Source: Alphaproteobacteria bacterium | GTDB taxonomy: Bacteria > Pseudomonadota > Alphaproteobacteria > Reyranellales > Reyranellaceae | NCBI GenBank assembly: GCA_017307275.1 | Contig: JAFKFK010000022.1 | Coordinates: 98,705 to 162,704, forward strand | Direction: 5' to 3' | Length of the DNA: 64,000 bases | Notes under the pieces: model-generated | What the model saw: the letters and a program-made list of their open reading frames with translations, nothing else | Database searches by the model: none | What the model was told of the DNA's origin: nothing | Shown here: in pieces, positions 48,189-56,780 of the stretch | Layout of the letters: every line of letters starts with the position of its first letter | Numbering within the stretch: position 1 is the stretch's first letter | Position numbers and translations under genes: made by a program

Positions 48189-48587
48189 ATGCCGCGCAGT
48201 ATGGATCTGCGGGATCTACAGCAGGTTTCCTATGTCACCGGCGACGTGACGCCGGACGGCACCGCCCTCCTGCTCAGGATCGAGACGGAGCGGGGTGGAC
48301 CTGTCGATCTCTCGTTTCCGACAGTCGATCTCCAGCATCTCGTGACGCTTCTATTGGTCCTGGGAGGCAAAGCAGCCGTGAATGGCCGCTTCGCAGCCTT
48401 CAGCGAGACCTTTCAGGCGCAGCCCTTGCCCTTGCACGGCGTTTCGCTGGGCATCGAGGAGAACGATCGCGGCGTGCTGACCTTGGAGGTGGGCGCCACG
48501 GTCCTGTCGTTCTCGTTGCCACGTCATTCGATGGCGGAAATGGGCCGCACCATCCTCGATCTGACTCGGGTATCGCCCGCCAACTAA
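48189..48587 (+). CDS. Mo-locus small paralogue C, unknown function
   Basis: A 132-residue soluble protein. LSFPTVDLQHLVTLLLVLGG (41-60) aligns without gaps with paralogue A (shared P44, D47-L48-Q49, LV 51-52, LLL 54-56, LG 58-59), and LEVGATVLSFSLPRHSMAEMGRTIL (99-123) is the second shared block. GGGAGG lies 5 bases before ATG 48189. It is divergent from ALDH 3 across ModE box 4, and its stop overlaps the convergent arsR stop by 4 bases. No known family is recognised. Confidence 0.82.
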   Translation: MPRSMDLRDLQQVSYVTGDVTPDGTALLLRIETERGGPVDLSFPTVDLQHLVTLLLVLGGKAAVNGRFAAFSETFQAQPLPLHGVSLGIEENDRGVLTLEVGATVLSFSLPRHSMAEMGRTILDLTRVSPAN

Positions 48588-48865
48588 GCGGCAAGCCGGC
48601 GTGTCAGGTGATTGAAGAGGCCGTGCATCACCTGGTCGTTGGCCCGGCAGATCAATTTGGTCGCGTCACGCGTCTGGGTGACGAGGCCTGCCGAAGTCAG
48701 GGTCTTGAGGTGATGCGAGAGGGTGGAGGCATTGATGCGGAGCAGGGACTGGACGCGCCCGACCGTCAGCCCGTCCTCGCCGGCTCGGACAAGGATTTCG
48801 TAGATCCTGAGGCGGGTCGGATTGCCAAGAGCCTGCAGGTGCCCAGCAGCGGTTGCCGTGTCCAA
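48584..48865 (-). CDS. ArsR/SmtB-family winged-helix regulator
   Basis: A 93-residue regulator: LQALGNPTRLRIYEILVRAGEDGLTVGRVQSLLRINASTLSHHLKTLTSAGLVTQTRDATKLICRANDQVMHGLFNHL. Only one Cys is present and no metal-binding CVC-type motif, so it is probably not a classical metal sensor; it may respond to redox or a small molecule. ModE box 5 lies 23 bases upstream, suggesting that its expression depends on Mo status. Confidence 0.9.
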   Translation of the reverse strand: MDTATAAGHLQALGNPTRLRIYEILVRAGEDGLTVGRVQSLLRINASTLSHHLKTLTSAGLVTQTRDATKLICRANDQVMHGLFNHLTRRLAA

Positions 48866-48888
48866 TGTCGCCTCAAGCGTCGGGTATT

Positions 48889-48912
48889 CGTTATGCTCGA
48901 TAGAATATAACG
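48889..48912. promoter_or_regulatory. ModE box 5, upstream of arsR
   Basis: CGTTATGC-N8-ATATAACG, arms matching 6 of 8, with the same 24-base architecture as the other boxes, 23 bases before the arsR ATG and 21 bases after the histidine-kinase stop. Confidence 0.6.
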
Positions 48913-48933
48913 AAAGCTGCAGGCGATGGCCAG

Positions 48934-51900
48934 CTACCTCAAGGTAATCAGGTTGAGCCGGCCGGCCGGAGCCTGCCGCGACGGAGCGGGGCCGGGAACG
49001 GCGCCCGGCGGAGCCGACAAGGCTTCGCGCACCTTCTGGGCGAGGTCGCGCTTGCGGTAGGGCTTGGGCAGCAGGAGCACGCCGGCTTCGAGGCGGCCGT
49101 CGTTCTGCAGAGCGCCCTCGGCATAGCCCGAGGTAAACAGTACCCTAAGGCCAGGCCGGGCGCGGCGTACCTCTTCGGCAACCTCGCGACCGTTCAGACC
49201 GCCCGGCATGACGACATCGGTAAACAGGAGGTCGATTTCGCCGATGCGATCCAACAACTCCAGCGCCTCACGGCCGCCGGCGGCGCTGACGACCTCATAG
49301 CCCAGGCTGGCGAGCATGGCCGAGACGTGGAAGCGCACTTCGTCATTGTCCTCGACCAGGAGGATGCGTTCCTTGCCGCGCGGTGCGATCCCGTCCTGCG
49401 CGGCAAGCTGTTCGGGGGCGCCTTCGACCCTCGGCAGATAGATGCGAACGGTCGTTCCCCAGCCGACCTGGGACTTGATGTCGACATGGCCCTTCGACTG
49501 GTGGACGAAACCATGGACCATGGAGAGGCCCAGCCCGCTGCCCTTGCCGACATCCTTGGTGGTGAAGAAGGGGTCGAACGCGCGCGAGGCGACGTCGGCC
49601 GGCATGCCGGTACCGCTGTCGGTTACCGAGAGCAGCACATAATCGCCAGGGGCAACTTCGCCATCGTTGCCCTGGCCGAACGTGACGTTGCCGGTCTCAA
49701 TGACCAGCCGGCCACCGGCCGGCATGGCGTCGCGGGCATTGATGCAGAGGTTGACCAGGGCCGTTTCGAACTGGCTGCGGTCGACGCTGGTGTATCCGAG
49801 CTCCTCCGCCAGCCGCATGTCGATGTCGATTTCGCCGCCAAGGGTACGATGCAGGAGGCTGCCGGTGACGGTAATCAGAGCATTGAGGTCGGTGATCTGC
49901 GGCCGCAAAGTCTGCTTGCGCGAGAAGGCGAGGAGCTGCCGCGTCAGGTCGGCGGCACGCCGGGCGGCGCCACCGATGCGCTCCAATCGCTCGGCCACCT
50001 GCCGGTCGACGACCTCCTCTTGCAGGGCCTCCACGTTGGCGGCGATCACCATGAGGATGTTGTTGAAGTCGTGCGCGACGCCACCGGTCAGCTTGCCGAC
50101 CGCATCGAGGCGTTGCGATTGGCGGAGCTGCTCTTCGAGATAGCGTTGCTGGGTCACGTCGATCATCGAGCCGACCATGCGCAGCGGCTTGCCGGTGTCG
50201 TCACGGATGACGCGGCCACGGTCGATCACCACGATCACGGAGCCGTCGCCGCACAGAAAGCGATACTCGTCCTGCCAATCGTTGGTTCGTCCCTCGATCA
50301 CGGCGTGTATCCCGGCGACGACGCGCTCGCGATCGTCGGGGTGGATATGGTCCTTCCAGCTCGCCGATGGAGCGTCGGGACCGAATTCGTGCTTGAAGCG
50401 TAGTTTCAGGCCGTCGTTCCAGCGGATCATGTCGCTGAGCAAGTTCCAGTCCCAGACGACGTCGGCCGTGGTCTGGGCGACGATGCTCAAACGCTCCTCG
50501 CTCTCGCGCAGCTTGAGTTCGGCGTGCTTGGCGTCGGTGACGTCCTTGGCCACGCCGACCCTTCGTATCAGCCGGCCCTGGCTGTCGTATACCGGGAAGG
50601 CCCGATCTTCGATCCATCGCACCGTACCGTCGGGACGTATCAGGCGAAAATGGTTGAGATGCGATCCGTTCGGGAAGTGCATCGCAGGGAGTTCGATCCT
50701 GGCGCGATCCTCGGGATGGATGGCATCGAGTAGCTCGTTCAAACTGCGATAGAGAGCCTCGCTGCGTCGTCCCGAGATCTTCTCGTAGGCGGGATTGACG
50801 TAAAGCACGCGATTGTCGGGAACGGTCGCGATCCAGAATATCTCGTCGACATTCTCCGCAAGCTGGAGGGCGCGCCGCTCGCTTTCGCGAAGAGCTTCGT
50901 CGCGACGGACATGTTCGATGCCCAGAGCCGCGAGCTTGGCGAAGTGGGCGAGAACGGCGAGGTCGGCTTCGGTTGGGCCTTTCGCGGTATTGCGATAGAC
51001 GGCGAAAGCGGCAACGGCCGTACCATCGGAGTGCAGGATCGGCATCGACCAGCAGGCACGCAGCCCATGGCTGGCGGCGACCGTACGCAGGTTGGTCCAA
51101 TGTGGATTGCCGTCAATGTCTTCGGCGACGACGAGCTGACGCCGATGAACGGCCGTCCCGCAGCAGGCCGAATCGGGACCGATGGCCAGCCCGTCGAGGG
51201 CCGACATGAACGACGGAGGCAGGTAAGGGGAGGCGCCGGCCTTCAGCCGCGCCGTTTCGGGATCGACCAGGAGGATCGAGGCACGCTGTCCTGGCGACAC
51301 ATCGCTGATCGACCGGGCACAAGCGCGCAGGATCGTCGTCAATGCGCCGCCGAGCGCAATCAGCCTCAGGACACGATTGCTCGCGCGTTGTTGCAGTTCT
51401 TCGCGTTTGCGGCCGGTGACGTCGCCGATACGGATTGTCAGTCCGTCGTCGAGCGGCTCTGCAGTAACATCGAGCCAGTGGTCGCAAGGTTCGTGGAAGA
51501 CCTCGAAACGATGCGGTGCCGTCTCTCGCAAAGCCTTGTGCAATCCCGCGGAGAGTGCCGTGCTGGTGAGATCGTTCCCGGTGGCGCCGAGGAGACGGGC
51601 TGCCTCGCGGTTGATGAAAGTGACGTGGACAGCGCGATCGACAGTGAGGACGCCACCGGCGGCACGGTCGAGCGTCGTCTGTAGGCCAGGATGAACCAGG
51701 CCGAGCTCGAACAGCTCGGTGATTTTCCGTGCCAGGTCGACCAGTGCCCTTTCCTGAAAGGGTTCGAGCGTGCGTGGTTTGCTGTCGAGGACGGAAAGCG
51801 TTCCAATCGGCAGGCCATCGCCGCAACGGACGGGGACGCCAGCGTAGAAGCGTACCTTGGGCGGGTTGACGACCAGCGGGCTGTCGCGAAACACCGGATC

Positions 51901-52191
51901 GAGCGTCGCGTCCTCTACGACACACAGATCGCCGTCGCGGATGGTTCGCTCGCAGAACGCCAGATCGCGCGGTATCTCGGGAACGCCGAGCCCGACCTGT
52001 GACTTGAACCAGACCCGCTTGCGGTCGATCAGTCCGAAGGCTGCCATCGGGGTACCGCAAATCCGGGCGGCCAGATTTGTCAGGGCATCGAAAGTCGGGT
52101 CCGCCGGCGTGTCGAGAATCCCGTACTGACGCAGCGCCGCCAGGCGGGCGGCTTCTGGCCAGGCCGAGGCTTGCGGGCGGTCGATCGTCAT
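48934..52191 (-). CDS. hybrid sensor histidine kinase (GAF-PAS-GAF-PAS-PAS-HisKA-HATPase-REC)
   Basis: A 1,085-residue cytosolic sensor with no membrane segment. Domains in order: GAF (about 20-165), PAS-like (175-265), GAF (280-430, SACCGTAVHRRQLVVAEDIDGNPHW), PAS (445-570), PAS (575-690), HisKA with phosphoacceptor His707 in GGVAHDFNNIL, HATPase_c with GTGMPADVASRAFDPFFTTKDVGKGSGLGLSMVHGF, and a receiver (about 945-1060) with Asp992 in LFTDVVMPGG. This is the NtrB-like HDFNN subgroup common in alphaproteobacteria. No partner response regulator is adjacent, so it may pass phosphate to a regulator elsewhere. The ligand is unknown. Confidence 0.95.
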   Translation of the reverse strand: MTIDRPQASAWPEAARLAALRQYGILDTPADPTFDALTNLAARICGTPMAAFGLIDRKRVWFKSQVGLGVPEIPRDLAFCERTIRDGDLCVVEDATLDPVFRDSPLVVNPPKVRFYAGVPVRCGDGLPIGTLSVLDSKPRTLEPFQERALVDLARKITELFELGLVHPGLQTTLDRAAGGVLTVDRAVHVTFINREAARLLGATGNDLTSTALSAGLHKALRETAPHRFEVFHEPCDHWLDVTAEPLDDGLTIRIGDVTGRKREELQQRASNRVLRLIALGGALTTILRACARSISDVSPGQRASILLVDPETARLKAGASPYLPPSFMSALDGLAIGPDSACCGTAVHRRQLVVAEDIDGNPHWTNLRTVAASHGLRACWSMPILHSDGTAVAAFAVYRNTAKGPTEADLAVLAHFAKLAALGIEHVRRDEALRESERRALQLAENVDEIFWIATVPDNRVLYVNPAYEKISGRRSEALYRSLNELLDAIHPEDRARIELPAMHFPNGSHLNHFRLIRPDGTVRWIEDRAFPVYDSQGRLIRRVGVAKDVTDAKHAELKLRESEERLSIVAQTTADVVWDWNLLSDMIRWNDGLKLRFKHEFGPDAPSASWKDHIHPDDRERVVAGIHAVIEGRTNDWQDEYRFLCGDGSVIVVIDRGRVIRDDTGKPLRMVGSMIDVTQQRYLEEQLRQSQRLDAVGKLTGGVAHDFNNILMVIAANVEALQEEVVDRQVAERLERIGGAARRAADLTRQLLAFSRKQTLRPQITDLNALITVTGSLLHRTLGGEIDIDMRLAEELGYTSVDRSQFETALVNLCINARDAMPAGGRLVIETGNVTFGQGNDGEVAPGDYVLLSVTDSGTGMPADVASRAFDPFFTTKDVGKGSGLGLSMVHGFVHQSKGHVDIKSQVGWGTTVRIYLPRVEGAPEQLAAQDGIAPRGKERILLVEDNDEVRFHVSAMLASLGYEVVSAAGGREALELLDRIGEIDLLFTDVVMPGGLNGREVAEEVRRARPGLRVLFTSGYAEGALQNDGRLEAGVLLLPKPYRKRDLAQKVREALSAPPGAVPGPAPSRQAPAGRLNLITLR

Positions 52192-52289
52192 GCTCCTTGC
52201 CTATCAGGTGCCGGACCCGCCGCCAGCGGCGGAATGATCCGTTCTGGAACGAATGCCTTATTGGCAAATGAAGGCAGATGCCTTCGGCT

Positions 52290-53255
52290 TTACTCTGGCT
52301 CGATGCCGGCGATCTTCATCATGTCCCGGTAGAGCTGGATCTCGGCGACCATGATCTGGCGCATCTCCTCGGGGCTCGAAGGGGAGATTTCCGAGCCGCC
52401 CTGAGCCTGCCGCTCGACATAGGCCGGGTCGGTGATGGTTTTCAGCATCGCCTCGCGCAGCTTCGCCTGGACGGGTTGGGGCACGCCGCGAGGCAGCAGG
52501 ATGCCGGTCCAGGTCATCAGCTCGAAATCGGGAATGCCCTGCTCGATCAGGGTCGGGATGTCGGGGGTGAGCTTGTAGCGGCCGCGGCTGCCGACGCCGA
52601 GGCAGCGTACCGTACCGGCTTTGACCTGTGGCAGGCTGGTCACCGGATCGGCGAAACACATTTGTACATGGCCGGCCATCAGGTCCTGCAGCGCGGCAGG
52701 CGTGCTCTTGTAGGGTACATGCACCATGTCGACGCCGGCCTTGGCCTTGAACAGTTCGCCGGAGATGCGGGTCGAGGCACTGCCTGAGCCAAAGTTGATC
52801 TTGCCGGGCTGGCGCTTGCACAGCGCCGCGAACTCGGGCGCCGACTTCGCGTCGACCTTGGCGTTGACGATCATGAACACCGGCGCCCGCCCGATGATCG
52901 TCACAGGATCGAAATCCTTCAGCGGATCGTAGGGCAGGGACTTCATCATCGCGACATTGGAGGCCGCGGCGGTATTGGAGCAGACGAAGATCGTCTGGCC
53001 ATCGGGCTTGGCCTTGGCCGCAACTTCGGCTGCGATTGCGCCGTTGGCGCCGGGCTTGTTCTCGACGACGGCGGCGACGCCGAAGGCGCGGTTCAATCCC
53101 TCGGCGACGTTGCGTGCGCTCTGGTCGGTCGCCGAGCCGGGACCGAAAGGCACGATGATACGGAAGGGGCCGTTGGGAAAGCTGTCGGCCTTCGCCGCGC
53201 CGCCGATCGACAGCGCGGCCGTACTGGCCAGGAGGAAGCGACGACGATCAATCAT
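52290..53255 (-). CDS. tripartite tricarboxylate transporter substrate-binding protein (TctC/Bug family)
   Basis: A 321-residue periplasmic Bug protein. An RRRFLL signal (possibly Tat) precedes FRIIVPFGPGSATDQSARNVAEGL, NKPGANGAIAAEVAAKAKPDGQTI, LPYDPLKDFDPVT, INFGSGSASTRISGELFKAKAGVDMVHVPYK and VRCLGVGS, all family landmarks. No TctA or TctB membrane genes are nearby, as is usual for the many solitary Bug proteins in such genomes. The ligand is unknown. Confidence 0.94.
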   Translation of the reverse strand: MIDRRRFLLASTAALSIGGAAKADSFPNGPFRIIVPFGPGSATDQSARNVAEGLNRAFGVAAVVENKPGANGAIAAEVAAKAKPDGQTIFVCSNTAAASNVAMMKSLPYDPLKDFDPVTIIGRAPVFMIVNAKVDAKSAPEFAALCKRQPGKINFGSGSASTRISGELFKAKAGVDMVHVPYKSTPAALQDLMAGHVQMCFADPVTSLPQVKAGTVRCLGVGSRGRYKLTPDIPTLIEQGIPDFELMTWTGILLPRGVPQPVQAKLREAMLKTITDPAYVERQAQGGSEISPSSPEEMRQIMVAEIQLYRDMMKIAGIEPE

Positions 53256-53323
53256 GGCGAAGATTGTCGTCGCTCGAAGCGCGCAACTCCAGTTGCGCGT
53301 TTCTCACTGCGGGAAGTGCCGCG

Positions 53324-56287
53324 TTAGCGGCGCCACCATCCGCGCTTGGGCTTCTCGGGTGGCGCGTCGATCACGGGGACCGGCGGCGGCGCCGGGGCGG
53401 GCTCAGGCTCGGCCTGCGGGGCCGCGACCATGGCCGGCGTAACCGCGACGGGCTCCGGAGCCGGTGGCGGCGGGGGAGGCGGCGGTGGCTCGGCCGCCTC
53501 GACATTCACCGGCGGGCCGGGATCGAAGGGCGCGAGCTCCATCGGCGGTGCGGCATCGACATGTGCCGGCTCGTGCGCCGCGGTTGCCGGCGGGAGTTCC
53601 GAAGCAGGTTCCTCCTGCGCCGTCGATGCATCCGCAGCCGGTGCATCTTCGCCATTGGCGCTCTGCTCGTGCTGCGGGAAGTCACCCGGCTCGGCTTCAC
53701 CGTTTTCGCGGCGGCGGCGACGACCACCGCGGCGGCCACGACGGCGGCGGCGATCGCCACCACGTTCGTCGTCGGTTGCGTCACCGTTGGCTGCGCCTTC
53801 GGCCTGTTCGCCGTCAGCTCGTTCGCCCTCGGCCTGCTCGGCACCGCCCTCCGGCGTATCGCTCTCGTCGGCATCGCTCTCGCGGGAAGCATCGTCGCGC
53901 GGCTCGTCGCTGGCGCCTTCTTCGCCGGCAACGCGCGGACGATCGGACTCCTCGCCCTCACCGTCGCGGCGGCCGCGACGACGACGGCGACGACGGCGGC
54001 CACGACCGCGACCATTTTCGTCGTCGGCGCTACGCTCCTCGCCACGATCCTCGCTGTCGCCACGGCTCTCGGTCTCGTCTTCTTGATCGGCCGGAGCAGC
54101 TTCACCCGACGTTTCCTCGTAGCTGGCGCGGGCCAGCTCCTGGGTCGGACGCTCGCTGCGATCTTCGCGGCGCGAACGCACGCGCTCGATCTCGCAGTCG
54201 GCCGCGTGCAGTTCGTCGTCGGCCTCGATGGTGACGTGGAAGTTGTAGCGGTTCTCGATCTCGCTGATCGTGTGCCGCTTCTGGTTGAGCAGGTAGAGCG
54301 CCACGTTCGGCGGCAGGCTGACCAGAATTTCGCTCGCCCGCCGGCGCACGCCTTCTTCTTCGATGGCACGCAACGCATGCAGCGCGGCGGACTCGATCGA
54401 GCGGACGCGGCCGGTGCCGGCGCAATGCGGGCAGGTTTCGGTGGAGTGCTCGAGCAGGCTGGGCCGGAGCCGCTGGCGCGACATCTCGAGCAGGCCAAAG
54501 GCGGAGATACGGCCGATCTGGATGCGGGCGCGGTCGTTGCGCATCGCATCCTTCACCTTGTGCTCGACCTGACGCTGGTGGCGCGTCTCCTCCATGTCGA
54601 TGAAGTCGATCACGATCAGGCCGGCGAGATCGCGCAGGCGGACCTGGCGGGCGATTTCCTCGGCAGCTTCGATATTGGTCCTGACCGCCGTCTCCTCGAT
54701 GTTGCGCTCCTTGGTCGAGCGGCCCGAGTTGACGTCGATGGCGACCAAAGCCTCGGTCGGATTGATTACGATGTAGCCGCCGGAGCGCAACTGCACCGTC
54801 GGCGAATGCATGGCGTCGAACTGGTTCTCCACCTGATAGCGGTGGAAGAGGGGAATCGGCTCCCGGTAAAGCTCGACCTTGTTGGCCTGATGCGGCACGA
54901 GCTGGCGCATGAACTCGGACGCGGCCTGGAAGCCGGCCTCGCCCTCGACCAGCACCTGCGCGATGTCGGTGTCGTAGACGTCGCGCAACGAACGCTTGAT
55001 GAGGTCGCCCTCTTCATAGATCAGCGCCGGCGCCGTCGAGCGCATGGTGAGCTCGCGGATCGAATCCCAGAGGCGCGACAGGTATTCGTAGTCGCGCTTG
55101 ATATCGATGGTGCTGCGCTCGAGGCCGGCGGTACGCAGGATCACGCCCATGCCCTGCGGCACGTCGAGTTCGGCCAGGATCTCCTTCATGCGCTTGCGAT
55201 CCGCAGGATTGGAGATTTTGCGCGAGATGCCGCCGCCACGACCGGCATTGGGCATCAGCACGCAGTAGCGGCCGGCCAGCGACAGGTAGGTGGTCAGCGC
55301 CGCACCCTTGTTGCCGCGCTCTTCCTTGACGACCTGCACCAGCAGGATCTGCCGGCGCTTGATGACTTCCTGGATCTTGTACTGGCGGATCGGGTTGCGG
55401 CGGCGGCGCTCGCGCGTCTCGCGCTCCTCGACGACCTCGTCGCCACCCAGCGTCTCGACCGTGATGTCAGGCTGCGGTGCTTCCGAGGGATCGGTCGACG
55501 CCTCGGCGGAGGTGGGTTCGGAAGAGGGCTCGCTGCTCTCGGCGACGACGGCTGTTTCGCTGTCGGCGGCGACGGTCGTTTCGGCCTCGCTCACCGTTTC
55601 GGCGACGGCGGTAGCCGGCGTTTCGGTGACTTCGTGGTGGATCGGACCGTCGATGCGCTCGACGGGGATTTCCGCGGCCTGGGCCTGAGGCTCGGGCTCG
55701 CTGACCGGCGCCGGTTCGACGGCAGCCGCCTCGACGGCAATGGGTTCAACGGGAGCCGGTTCAGCGGCTGCAGTTTCGACCGGGAGGGCTTCGACCGGGG
55801 GCGCTTCGGCCGCAGGCGGCTCACTGGCGGGTTCTGCTGCGACGGCGTCGGCCGCCGGTGCTTCGGCAACGGCCTCGACGGGAGCGGTCTGCTCGCCCTC
55901 GGCGTCGGCCGCTTCGCGATTGTCCTCGCGCACCTCTTCGATATCGGTGCGATCGACGCGGTTGCGCCGGCGGGGCTCTTCGTCCTCGGCCTCGGCGTGC
56001 AGGCGCTGCTGCTCGGCGATCAGCCGTTCGCGGTCGGCAACAGGGATTTGATAGTAGTCGGGGTGGATTTCGGAGAAGGCGAGGAAGCCGTGGCGGTTGC
56101 CGCCATACTCCACGAACGCCGCCTGCAGCGACGGTTCGATGCGGATGACCTTCGCCAAATAGATGTTGCCCTTGAGGGGCTTGCGGGTCGCGGTTTCGAA
56201 ATCGAATTCTTCGAGTCGTGTTCCATCGACGACGACGACCCGGGTCTCTTCCGGGTGACTCGCATCGATGAGCATGCGCCTTGCCAT
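53324..56287 (-). CDS. rne: ribonuclease E (RNase E/G family) with large S1 insertion
   Basis: A 987-residue endoribonuclease. The S1 domain starts at about residue 36 but is interrupted by an Ala/Glu/Pro-rich insertion of about 200 residues (98-298) before resuming at IRQYKIQEVIKRRQILLVQVVKEERGNKGAALT. The catalytic Asp518 in DVNSG, Asp561 in DFIDM and the zinc-link Cys-Pro-His-Cys at 619-622 are intact. The C-terminal third is disordered with Arg-rich patches (RRRRRRRRG) for RNA and partner binding, ending KPKRGWWRR. ATG 56287 starts at the conserved MARRMLIDASHPEE; earlier starts only read leader sequence. Confidence 0.97.
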   Translation of the reverse strand: MARRMLIDASHPEETRVVVVDGTRLEEFDFETATRKPLKGNIYLAKVIRIEPSLQAAFVEYGGNRHGFLAFSEIHPDYYQIPVADRERLIAEQQRLHAEAEDEEPRRRNRVDRTDIEEVREDNREAADAEGEQTAPVEAVAEAPAADAVAAEPASEPPAAEAPPVEALPVETAAAEPAPVEPIAVEAAAVEPAPVSEPEPQAQAAEIPVERIDGPIHHEVTETPATAVAETVSEAETTVAADSETAVVAESSEPSSEPTSAEASTDPSEAPQPDITVETLGGDEVVEERETRERRRRNPIRQYKIQEVIKRRQILLVQVVKEERGNKGAALTTYLSLAGRYCVLMPNAGRGGGISRKISNPADRKRMKEILAELDVPQGMGVILRTAGLERSTIDIKRDYEYLSRLWDSIRELTMRSTAPALIYEEGDLIKRSLRDVYDTDIAQVLVEGEAGFQAASEFMRQLVPHQANKVELYREPIPLFHRYQVENQFDAMHSPTVQLRSGGYIVINPTEALVAIDVNSGRSTKERNIEETAVRTNIEAAEEIARQVRLRDLAGLIVIDFIDMEETRHQRQVEHKVKDAMRNDRARIQIGRISAFGLLEMSRQRLRPSLLEHSTETCPHCAGTGRVRSIESAALHALRAIEEEGVRRRASEILVSLPPNVALYLLNQKRHTISEIENRYNFHVTIEADDELHAADCEIERVRSRREDRSERPTQELARASYEETSGEAAPADQEDETESRGDSEDRGEERSADDENGRGRGRRRRRRRRGRRDGEGEESDRPRVAGEEGASDEPRDDASRESDADESDTPEGGAEQAEGERADGEQAEGAANGDATDDERGGDRRRRRGRRGGRRRRRENGEAEPGDFPQHEQSANGEDAPAADASTAQEEPASELPPATAAHEPAHVDAAPPMELAPFDPGPPVNVEAAEPPPPPPPPPAPEPVAVTPAMVAAPQAEPEPAPAPPPVPVIDAPPEKPKRGWWRR

Positions 56288-56780
56288 GGGCTCGCTCCGA
56301 GGCGTTCGATCCCAACCGGTGCGAGCGACCGGCGGCCTAGCCGCCTCACTGGTGCGAGGGGGACGGTGCGTCATCGACCCGTCGAACGGCCAACTCGGCC
56401 AAGACGGGGAAGCTACGCGCCGCCGGATCACAACTGGATCCTGCCGACCTCGAGGTTCCTGATAGCCACCGCCTGCCTGACAATCCCGGCTTGACCCGCC
56501 GCGCCCGTTCTTTGTTTAGGGGCGCAAGCCCGGTCCGGCCCGGAGACTGCCGTCGGAGCACTCCAAGCCTCCCTAGGGGAGAGGGGCGCTACGAACGACG
56601 GCGACTGCTCGCATCCGCAACATACGGGGTTCGAAACTGAGCGACAATCAAAACATTGCGTCGCATGAGTTTTCGCCTTTAAGCAATTGAGAATGCTTGA
56701 AATATTCGCGCTTCTTGTGTATCAAGTTTAAGATAATCAAAAGAATATTTACCGCTCCTTCTAATTTTCTGGCGCCTGCC
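56288..56780. other. 493-base gap: rne leader and amidase promoter region
   Basis: No convincing gene is seen. The part next to rne is GC-rich with hairpins, e.g. GGCGGC-CTA-GCCGCC at 56331-56345, fitting a long structured rne 5' leader, through which RNase E is autoregulated in E. coli (inference here). The distal 140 bases are AT-rich. A possible promoter toward the amidase is TTGAAA (56697-56702), 17 bases, TATCAA (56720-56725). Confidence 0.45.

Noticed and set aside
48584..48865. ArsR as a metal-sensing repressor
   Set aside because: Only one Cys and no CxC or His/Asp cluster typical of metal-binding members.
53264..56494. A 1,076-codon open frame on the plus strand opposite rne
   Set aside because: Low-complexity Arg/Ala/Gly translation produced by the repetitive rne sequence; no motifs and no ribosome site.
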